From the NCBI GenBank assembly GCA_905236225.1, contig CAJOPM010000176.1, positions 1 through 5,961 on the forward strand: DNA of 5,961 nucleotides, given 5' to 3'. The notes under the pieces were generated by a model that saw only the letters and a program-made list of their open reading frames with translations, was not told where the DNA came from and did not search any database. Origin of the DNA: an uncultured Eubacterium sp. GTDB taxonomy: Bacteria; Bacillota; Clostridia; Lachnospirales; Lachnospiraceae. Made by a program: the position numbers and the translations under genes. Below, one piece after another: positions 1 to 5,160 of the stretch. Numbering within the stretch: the stretch's first letter is position 1; every line of letters starts with the position of its first letter.

Positions 1-1688
1 CAATTAGAAATGTTATTTGACTGAATCTTTTTAAGCGTTTTTACTCCTTTTATAAAAATGCCGTTTTCCGTCTTGCTTGAAAGCGTATTTGAGCATATAT
101 TTACTGCCCTGCCGCTGTCCATAACAAGAATACTTTGTTTCTTTGTCTTAGGCAGAGAGTTATTCTTAATATTGGTAACATATCCTTTATAATTTATGCT
201 TATTCCTATAGTCTTTGCTCCAGTGATCCTGTTAGCGTCTATAGTTTTGACTTTTGCCGACTTCGTTACGTTTATTCCTGTTCCGGCAGGAGATGTAATC
301 TTATTTGCGCTGATGTTTTCTACCTTCGCCGAGGTAATTACCAGTATTCCGATTTTCTTTGGGCTCTTTATAATGTTATTTGAAATGCTTCCCACAGAGC
401 CTTTATCGAAAATATTTATCGCATGATTTGCGCACGATGATACCGTGTTGCCCGAAATAACATTTGCATAGGTCGCACTGCCTGATACGGATATACCGGC
501 TTCTTTGGGAGACGTTATTATGTTGTCTTTTATATATGAAATCTTCGTGTTGCCGCCGTATTTATCCTTATCTAAAGAGGGTGCTCTTAGGACTATGGCT
601 TTTTTACCGGCGGATTTTATGGTATTGGATTCTACTGATGTCTTATTGCAATTCTCGGTAATAAGCACGCCTATCATATCGGAGCTTATGGTATTTCCGG
701 ATACTTTACTGTTTTGCACAAAATCAAGGTCAACTCCGATATTCTCATAGCTTAGATTATTCATCTTTGCAGTGGTGACGCCGCCTAATTTCCTGACGTA
801 TTTATTGCCTATATTTTTAAATACATTATCTTTTATAATCACGTTGGTATAAGGCTTGTTGGAAGCGCTTCTATGCGAGCCTGCGCCGGCTACCACATTG
901 TTAAATGTACAATCCGTGATAGTCACATTTGAGCAGGAGAAGATTTTTTGCTCATCATTTGCGCTGTTATAGCTTCCAAATTCTTCATCACTTACATCAA
1001 GCTCTAAGGCCTCGCGCGAGTGTGATGAGGTATTCTTGTTGGATGAAACCTCCGTTACATACTGCGTATCAAATGTGCATCCTTTCACTGTCAGATTATC
1101 AACAGCCGCAAATTCTGCGTGATGATTATCAAATACATTTTGAAGCGTAGCATCTTCTAATGTGAATCCCGATACAAAACCTATCTGCATAATCGGATGG
1201 CCGCCCGAATTTGACTGATTTAAACCTGCATTATATTTGGCTTTGGCAGCGCCATCCCACGTGCCGCCTATTATAGAAATATTTTCAAAACTATATGATG
1301 CGCCATCCTCATCGTAAGAGTACGTAGACTGAGTGCTCTTTCCTATGGTAACCACGATATTATTTGACGGCGTATTTGTTATTGTTGCTCCTGTGGCTAT
1401 AAGAGTGGTATTGCTGTAGAATTTTAAAGATCTTGATACCGTGTATGAACCGCCGGGGGCAAGCTTTATAACATACGGATCATCTGCGCTTCCCTCATCT
1501 GCTGCCGTATCTAGCGCATCTTGCAAAAGCTCGGTTAAATCTCCCGAGATGTCAGATACTGTAAAATCAATTGTTTCATCATTAGCAGTATCACTCTTGT
1601 AATTAACAGCGCCATATGCCGCAAGCTGCGGGCTTAGAAACGATAATGACATTGTAACTGACATCAGTATTGCCGTAAGTTTTTTCAT
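1..1688 (-). CDS. Secreted right-handed parallel beta-helix (pectate-lyase-like) protein, 3' end missing
   Basis: Translating the minus strand from the ATG at 1688 gives 562 codons with no stop before the window edge. The start has AGGGGG 8 nt upstream. Residues 1 to about 27 are a signal peptide (MKK, a hydrophobic stretch, then Ala/Gly near residues 24-27), so the protein is exported. Residues 70-205 resemble the entry coils of pectate-lyase/GH28-like beta-helices: an APGGSYTVSRSL segment, SNTTLIATGATI, GGTWDG at 141-146, then a His-His pair at 189-190 and NLTVKGCTF. EALELDV (226-232) resembles the EAIQLD stretch I recall from related clostridial proteins. From about residue 329 the chain is stacked coils with a conserved Asn, 24 residues apart from 411 onward. 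Family members bind or cleave polysaccharides, but I cannot assign a catalytic residue or substrate. The C-terminus, where any wall anchor would lie, is off the edge. The fold call is firm; the activity is unknown. Confidence 0.85.
   Translation of the reverse strand, partial: MKKLTAILMSVTMSLSFLSPQLAAYGAVNYKSDTANDETIDFTVSDISGDLTELLQDALDTAADEGSADDPYVIKLAPGGSYTVSRSLKFYSNTTLIATGATITNTPSNNIVVTIGKSTQSTYSYDEDGASYSFENISIIGGTWDGAAKAKYNAGLNQSNSGGHPIMQIGFVSGFTLEDATLQNVFDNHHAEFAAVDNLTVKGCTFDTQYVTEVSSNKNTSSHSREALELDVSDEEFGSYNSANDEQKIFSCSNVTITDCTFNNVVAGAGSHRSASNKPYTNVIIKDNVFKNIGNKYVRKLGGVTTAKMNNLSYENIGVDLDFVQNSKVSGNTISSDMIGVLITENCNKTSVESNTIKSAGKKAIVLRAPSLDKDKYGGNTKISYIKDNIITSPKEAGISVSGSATYANVISGNTVSSCANHAINIFDKGSVGSISNNIIKSPKKIGILVITSAKVENISANKITSPAGTGINVTKSAKVKTIDANRITGAKTIGISINYKGYVTNIKNNSLPKTKKQSILVMDSGRAVNICSNTLSSKTENGIFIKGVKTLKKIQSNNISN
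3..533 (-). repeat. Beta-helix coil repeats, 24 residues (72 nt) each, extending off the left edge
   Basis: Residues 386-562 of the beta-helix protein break into coils starting at residues 386, 411, 435, 459, 483, 507, 531 and 555. Every step is exactly 24 residues except the first (25). The pattern is Ile-x-x-Asn-x-Ile/Leu, six variable residues, Gly-Ile-x-Ile/Val, then a turn and a Val/Leu. Conserved asparagines fall at 389, 414, 438, 462, 486, 510, 534 and 558. DNA identity between units is low, with only short matches such as the 12-mer aatgttatttga, so this is a protein-level repeat and not a recent tandem duplication. The coils are lysine-rich. Confidence 0.85.
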
Positions 1689-1712
1689 AATCTCATCCCC
1701 CTTTACTCCTTT

Positions 1713-1721
1713 ATGATAACA
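1713..1721 (-). promoter_or_regulatory. Candidate extended -10 promoter for the beta-helix gene
   Basis: On the minus strand the sequence TGTTATCAT fits an extended -10 element (TG-n-TATAAT with one mismatch). It lies between the upstream terminator and the ribosome binding site. No good -35 hexamer sits 17 nt upstream; that position reads TTCTAT. Transcription from here would leave a leader of about 18 nt. This is inference from motif shape only. Confidence 0.3.
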
Positions 1722-1737
1722 CATCCCACTATACTAT

Positions 1738-1779
1738 AGAAGAAAAGGCGCCGCCTAAAAGTTACCTTTAGGCGGCGCC
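1738..1779 (-). terminator. Rho-independent terminator after the Na/Pi transporter gene
   Basis: The arms 1747-1759 (GGCGCCGCCTAAA) and 1767-1779 form a perfect 13-bp stem around a 7-nt loop. On the minus strand the stem is followed by TTTTCTTCT. It begins 5 nt after the TAA stop of the transporter gene, so it closes the HPr-like/transporter transcript and separates it from the beta-helix gene. The plus-strand side also has a short T-run (GATTTTT), so it may work weakly in both directions. Confidence 0.9.
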
Positions 1780-1784
1780 GATTT

Positions 1785-3419
1785 TTATGCTGTTTTATCT
1801 TTAAGTGAATAAGCTATATTAATTGCATGGTCTGCACATCTTTCAAAGTCTGTAACAAGATCCGTAAATACCACTCCTGCTACAGGATCGCAGGTTTCAT
1901 TCATCAGCCTGTCAATGTGATTTGCAATAAGTACTCTCTCGTGCTCATCTACTTTTTTCTCCGATGCATCAAGCTCAACGGTATATGAATAATTCTCGCT
2001 TTCAAAAATATCCATCGCCATATGGACTGTCTTCATCATATCCCGAGACATATTCCACAGCTCCTGCCTGGCAGTATCCGTAAGTCTGGCGCGCCGGCCT
2101 TTGAGAATCTCTAAGTATTCCACAATGTTCTCTGCGTGATCGGAAAGTCTTTCTATATCCGTACATGCAATCGTAAGATTTGAAACTCTCTGCACGGATC
2201 TGTCCGTTAGCTCTAATGATTTTAGGATAACCATCGTCTGGCCTATTTTTTGATTGAGAATATCTACGCTTTCTTCTCTTTCTTTTACCTTGCGGCCTAA
2301 TTCCTCATCAAAGTTAAAAAAAGCATCAAGTGCATATTGAAGAGTCTTTTCCGCAATGCGTCCCATCCTGATAATTTCAAGATGAGTCTGGCTTAGAGCC
2401 ACAGCCGGCGCCATATTGGTATTTGGCGCAAGCTTCATGTACATAAGCTCTCTGTCTTCTTGCTTTTCGAACTCGAAATCCTTAACCGGAATAATTTTCT
2501 TGGTGAGGTCTACAATTTTATTTGCGAACGGTGCTTCAATTGCAACCGCTACTATGGCAAAAATTGTATGAGTATTTGCTATCTGTCTTCCTATATCGCC
2601 GGGCGAGAGTGCCTGTATAGCATCCGTAATCTGCGGAAATACATTGATAAGCACAATAAGTATACCGGCTCTTATGAGGTTGAAAATCAGATTAGTCATA
2701 GCCGTCCTCTTACCGTCTCTGTTTGCTGTAAGAGAGGCTAATATATTCGGTGTAACCGAGCCTATTGCCGCACCGATTACAAGATATATCGCAATATCAT
2801 AGGTCATAAGACCTTCTACGGCAAATGCCTGAAAGATTACAATTGACGAAGACGAACTCTGAAGAAGCGCAGTAAATGCCACTCCAAAGAGTACTGCTAT
2901 AACAGGGTTGGTAAGTCCTGACATAAAACTTACGAATCCGGCCGTCTCTGAGAGCGGTGCTATCGCCGCCTTCATCATAATGATACCTTGAAAGAGCATA
3001 CCAAATCCCATAATAATAGAGCCGATATGTCTTATGATATTCTTTTTTATAAATACGTACATTATCACACCAATAAATAGAACCAATGGTGTGTAATTAC
3101 TGAGATTAAAGGCTGTAATTTGGGCTGTGATTGTAGTACCGATATTGGCACCCATTATTACCCCGATTGCTTGGGTAAGCTTGAGTATACCCGAGTCAAC
3201 GAATCCGATTACCATTACATCGGTTGCCGATGAACTCTGTATCAACATAGTGGTGGCAATACCAACCACAATAGCTAGAAATCTGTTCTTAGTCGCCTTC
3301 TCTAAGATTCCCTGCAAATTAGAACCACAGGCATTGCGAAGACCTGTAGACATTATCGTCATACCGAACAGAAAAAGACCTACTCCCCCAAGCAGTGAGA
3401 AAATAGTAAAAATCGACAT
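1785..3419 (-). CDS. Na/Pi-cotransporter family protein with C-terminal PhoU domain
   Basis: A 544-residue membrane protein, normal length for the bacterial NptA-like Na/Pi cotransporters that carry a PhoU domain. The family imports phosphate with sodium across the cytoplasmic membrane. The hydrophobic N-terminal part (about 1-310) holds two inverted-repeat halves. The first has QSSSATDV at 61-68 and GANIGTT at 90-96; the second has QSSSSSIV at 187-194 and GAAIGSVTPN at 216-225. QSSS motifs in both halves are the family signature. Residues 340-540 are helical and PhoU-like, with two motifs, DIERLSDHAENI (421-432) and DFERCADHAINI (524-535), which match the E-x-x-x-D metal-binding sites of PhoU. 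The start at 3419 has AAGGAG 9 nt upstream. The gene follows the HPr-like gene by 24 nt and ends at a strong terminator. The second-half motif departs from the usual G-x-NIGT. Transport of phosphate itself is inferred from the family. Confidence 0.93.
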   Translation of the reverse strand: MSIFTIFSLLGGVGLFLFGMTIMSTGLRNACGSNLQGILEKATKNRFLAIVVGIATTMLIQSSSATDVMVIGFVDSGILKLTQAIGVIMGANIGTTITAQITAFNLSNYTPLVLFIGVIMYVFIKKNIIRHIGSIIMGFGMLFQGIIMMKAAIAPLSETAGFVSFMSGLTNPVIAVLFGVAFTALLQSSSSSIVIFQAFAVEGLMTYDIAIYLVIGAAIGSVTPNILASLTANRDGKRTAMTNLIFNLIRAGILIVLINVFPQITDAIQALSPGDIGRQIANTHTIFAIVAVAIEAPFANKIVDLTKKIIPVKDFEFEKQEDRELMYMKLAPNTNMAPAVALSQTHLEIIRMGRIAEKTLQYALDAFFNFDEELGRKVKEREESVDILNQKIGQTMVILKSLELTDRSVQRVSNLTIACTDIERLSDHAENIVEYLEILKGRRARLTDTARQELWNMSRDMMKTVHMAMDIFESENYSYTVELDASEKKVDEHERVLIANHIDRLMNETCDPVAGVVFTDLVTDFERCADHAINIAYSLKDKTA

Positions 3420-3443
3420 TTATTTGTTCTCCTTGAAGATTAG

Positions 3444-3695
3444 TCAGCAAGCAAGAAACTCCTCTAATGCTTCTAAAGCCTGCGTTTCATCATTGCCATC
3501 CGCAACGATGTTTATTTTCATACCTAAAGTCGGGTTAAATGCCATAATACCCATAATACTTTTTGCGTTAATCTTCTTATTTCCCTCTTCGAGTGTTATG
3601 TTACTGTCAAACTGACAAGCGACCTGTACAAGCTCTGCGACAGGATTAGAATGTTTTTTATGAACATCCGATACAACTACTTGCTTGTTGCTCAT
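3444..3695 (-). CDS. Divergent HPr-family phosphocarrier-like protein
   Basis: An 83-residue cytoplasmic protein of normal HPr length. HPr relays phosphate from PEP via enzyme I to sugar PTS permeases on His15. In Bacillota, Ser46 phosphorylation by HPr kinase makes it a CcpA corepressor. Here His15 and Pro18 are present, and Ser46 lies in an intact KSIMG segment (45-49). The usual GLHARP loop, however, reads KKHSNP, so Ala16 is Ser and Arg17 is Asn. The rest fits HPr: the helix VAELVQVACQF (19-29), NITLE (32-36), INAKSIMGIMAF (42-53) and the closing helix ETQALEALEEFL (70-81). The start at 3695 is chosen because GGGAGG lies 7 nt upstream and the protein then aligns with HPr numbering. The Na/Pi-PhoU gene follows after 24 nt. 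It may be a regulatory paralogue (Crh-like in role) more than the general PTS carrier, so I do not call it ptsH. Family is firm, function uncertain. Confidence 0.88.
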   Translation of the reverse strand: MSNKQVVVSDVHKKHSNPVAELVQVACQFDSNITLEEGNKKINAKSIMGIMAFNPTLGMKINIVADGNDETQALEALEEFLAC

Positions 3696-3702
3696 TATGA
3701 TT

Positions 3703-3708
3703 CCTCCC
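3703..3708 (-). promoter_or_regulatory. Ribosome binding site that fixes the HPr-like start
   Basis: GGGAGG on the minus strand lies 7 nt upstream of the ATG at 3695. The upstream in-frame ATG at 3737 would add 14 residues unlike any HPr N-terminus and would run through this site and the leader palindrome, so 3695 is the better start. Confidence 0.85.
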
Positions 3709-3720
3709 AATGTATAAGGT

Positions 3721-3762
3721 AAAGCGGACATTGTCAAGACTCGCTCGCGAGTCTTGCGCTTT
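3721..3762 (-). promoter_or_regulatory. Palindrome / stem-loop in the leader of the HPr-like gene
   Basis: The arms 3735-3744 (CAAGACTCGC) and 3747-3756 (GCGAGTCTTG) are perfect 10-nt inverted repeats around a 2-nt centre. As RNA this gives at least 9 bp with a 4-nt loop. An outer pair, AAAGCG at 3721-3726 and CGCTTT at 3757-3762, can add 6 bp with an 8-nt one-sided bulge. There is no T-run on either side, so it is not a standard terminator. It sits about 12 nt upstream of the GGGAGG site. It could be a protein operator on DNA or a leader structure affecting translation or mRNA stability; the sequence alone does not decide. Confidence 0.6.
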
Positions 3763-3778
3763 GGTTCGCACTATTCTT

Positions 3779-3807
3779 AAGATATAATAATTTTTCATCT
3801 TTTTCAA
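3779..3807 (-). promoter_or_regulatory. Candidate promoter for the HPr-like/Na-Pi transporter operon
   Basis: On the minus strand TTGAAA (3807-3802) is followed after 17 nt by TATCTT (3784-3779), a sigma-A-like layout with an imperfect -10. Transcription would start near 3772 and place the palindrome at 3721-3762 inside a 5' leader of about 77 nt. The region is AT-rich, so chance matches are easy. Confidence 0.35.
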
Positions 3808-3864
3808 TAGTGAATAATAAAATCAGCAAAACACTCAAATATAAGACGCTAAATGATTGTAAAT

Positions 3865-3895
3865 TAGACATTTTTGCTACGTTTTATTATATAAT
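3865..3895 (+). promoter_or_regulatory. Candidate promoter for the glycosyltransferase gene
   Basis: TAGACA (3865-3870) is followed after 17 nt by TATATA (3888-3893), which overlaps a perfect TATAAT at 3890-3895 (19-nt spacing). Transcription would start around 3900-3902, leaving a very short leader with the AAAGGA ribosome binding site near its 5' end. The placement is plausible but tight, so the true promoter could lie farther upstream in the same AT-rich stretch. Confidence 0.35.
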
Positions 3896-3915
3896 TAAGA
3901 TGAAAGGAAAATCAT

Positions 3916-5094
3916 ATGAATATACTAGTATATAGATACGGCTCCATTTGCGAGCCGGATATTATTGATACATTTCGCAATATGGGATTTAGCGTAGATA
4001 CTATTGACAGCGAAATTTATGATAAAAATATCGATCAGGCAGACGTAATTGATCTTATGCGCCGTCATTTAGACAAAAAGCAATACACTTTTGTATTTAC
4101 GATTAATTTCTTCCCTACGATTTCAGCTCTTATGCAGATTGTAGGCATTCCTTATCTTTGCTGGATAGTTGACTCTCCTATTTTAGAACTTTATTCTAAT
4201 CAGCTGTCAAATTCCTGCAACAGGATTTTTCTATTTGACAAAGCGCTTTATGATGAGTTTCATCCATATAACCCGGATGGTGTATTTCATCTGCCTCTTG
4301 CCACTAACACCAAACGCTGGGCCAAGGTTATTGACAATGCATCAGATATGCAAAAAAGCAAATACAAATGCGATGTTTCATTTGTAGGCTCTTTGTATTC
4401 CGAAAAAAATCCCTACTCAAATATGCGCGGCGGATCTGATTATCTCAAAGGATTTTTAAGCGGTATTATGGATGCGCAGCTTCGTATCTACGGCGGCTTT
4501 TTCCTTGAGGATGTTTTAACTGATGATATAGTATCCGAGTTCAAATCACATATGCCCTCTTTTTATACTCCTCCCGAGGATTTCAGGGTAAATGATAAGG
4601 CCTTTATGGCACAGCTTTATCTTGGTTCAAACGTGACCTGTATGGAAAGAGAACAGTATTTTAGCGCTATTGCAAAGCGTTTTGATTTTTCCCTATATAC
4701 AGGATCGGATGTTTCATATCTTCCCTTTCTTAAAAGCAAAGGAAGGGTTAAAACTTTGACTGAAATGCCGCTTGTATTTAACGGCAGCACTATTAACTTA
4801 AATCCAACAGCAAAATCCATACGCAGCGGTCTCCCACTTAGAATCTGGGATATTCTTGGCTGCAGGGGATTTATTATCAGTAATTATCAGGCTGAGATTC
4901 CCGAGCATTTTGTGGATGGCGAAGATTTGGCCATGTATGATAGTTTGGATACATTGCTTTATCTTATAGAGTATTATCTTTCTCACCCAAAGAGGGCTCA
5001 CGAGTGTGCGATGAGTGCTTATGAAAAAGTTTGTAAATTCCATACCTACGAAATTCGTCTTGGACAAATGCTTAAACTTGCATTTGATCTATAA
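3916..5094 (+). CDS. DUF3880/CgeB-like GT-B glycosyltransferase family protein
   Basis: A 392-residue soluble protein with no signal peptide or membrane segment, starting at an ATG with AAAGGA 7 nt upstream. The N-terminal half (about 1-140) resembles DUF3880: NILVYRYGSI opens a Rossmann-type fold, and FFPTISALMQIVGIPYLCWI (65-84), running into VDSP (85-88), is the typical block. DVSFVGSLY (153-161) starts the second domain. The C-terminal third resembles the Glyco_trans_1_2 domain of CgeB and related glycosyltransferases: INLNPTAKSIRSGLPLRIWD (293-312), then GFIISNYQAEIPEHF (318-332) and YEKVCKFHTYEIRL (369-382). Family members probably transfer sugars from nucleotide donors, and some act in spore-coat or surface glycosylation; donor and acceptor here are unknown. 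It is transcribed alone, divergent from the HPr-like gene and convergent with hydA, with no neighbouring glycan genes. The family is well supported; the biochemical role is inference. Confidence 0.88.
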   Translation: MNILVYRYGSICEPDIIDTFRNMGFSVDTIDSEIYDKNIDQADVIDLMRRHLDKKQYTFVFTINFFPTISALMQIVGIPYLCWIVDSPILELYSNQLSNSCNRIFLFDKALYDEFHPYNPDGVFHLPLATNTKRWAKVIDNASDMQKSKYKCDVSFVGSLYSEKNPYSNMRGGSDYLKGFLSGIMDAQLRIYGGFFLEDVLTDDIVSEFKSHMPSFYTPPEDFRVNDKAFMAQLYLGSNVTCMEREQYFSAIAKRFDFSLYTGSDVSYLPFLKSKGRVKTLTEMPLVFNGSTINLNPTAKSIRSGLPLRIWDILGCRGFIISNYQAEIPEHFVDGEDLAMYDSLDTLLYLIEYYLSHPKRAHECAMSAYEKVCKFHTYEIRLGQMLKLAFDL

Positions 5095-5101
5095 AGGTTA
5101 C

Positions 5102-5134
5102 AATAAGCTGCGCCAGATGCGCAGCTTATTATTA
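5102..5134 (+). terminator. Terminator between convergent glycosyltransferase and hydA genes
   Basis: The arms 5102-5113 (AATAAGCTGCGC) and 5119-5130 form a perfect 12-bp stem around the loop CAGAT, 7 nt after the glycosyltransferase stop. The plus-strand 3' side is TTATTATTACTT, a broken T-rich tract. The other side is less T-rich but ends in AATAAG on the stem, so it may also stop hydA transcription from the right. It is the only strong hairpin in the 51-nt convergent gap. Confidence 0.8.
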
Positions 5135-5139
5135 CTTAG

Positions 5140-5160
5140 GCTCTGTTAGAGCATCTTTTT
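5140..5160 (+). terminator. Small second hairpin with T-run overlapping the hydA stop codon
   Basis: GCTCT (5140-5144), loop GTT and AGAGC (5148-5152) are followed by ATCTTTTT on the plus strand. The stem is only 5 bp and the T-run begins 3 nt later. It could back up the 5102-5134 terminator for plus-strand transcription. Because it overlaps the end of the hydA reading frame, it may be chance. Confidence 0.3.

Noticed and set aside
75..95. TGAAAGCGTATTTG resembling a CcpA cre site
   Set aside because: It lies deep within the beta-helix coding region and lacks the conserved C near the 3' end of the consensus.
3..533. 72-nt periodicity suggestive of a CRISPR or tandem DNA repeat
   Set aside because: The period is exactly 24 codons of a beta-helix coil, the units share little DNA identity, and there is no constant repeat with variable spacers.
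135..1150. Several plus-strand open frames of 65-82 codons
   Set aside because: They lie antisense inside the beta-helix gene, have no ribosome binding site of note, and encode no recognisable protein. The minus-strand frame is continuous and makes a clear fold.
3127..3615. A 162-codon plus-strand open frame
   Set aside because: It is antisense to the 5' part of the transporter gene and most of the HPr-like gene, both strongly supported. Its apparent hydrophobicity comes from the complement of membrane-segment codons.
3711..3737. TTGACA (3737-3732) plus TATACA (3716-3711) on the minus strand as a promoter for the HPr-like gene
   Set aside because: The spacing is only 15 nt and transcription would start inside or just before the GGGAGG ribosome binding site. 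The TTGACA overlaps the palindrome arm.
3696..3737. An N-terminal extension of the HPr-like protein starting at 3737
   Set aside because: It would add 14 residues with no HPr similarity and would start inside the palindrome. The ATG at 3695 has a strong ribosome binding site and restores HPr numbering.
3769..3812. Inverted repeat CACTATT (3769-3775) and AATAGTG (3806-3812)
   Set aside because: Seven-base arms 30 nt apart in AT-rich sequence are readily found by chance, and no supporting structure was seen.
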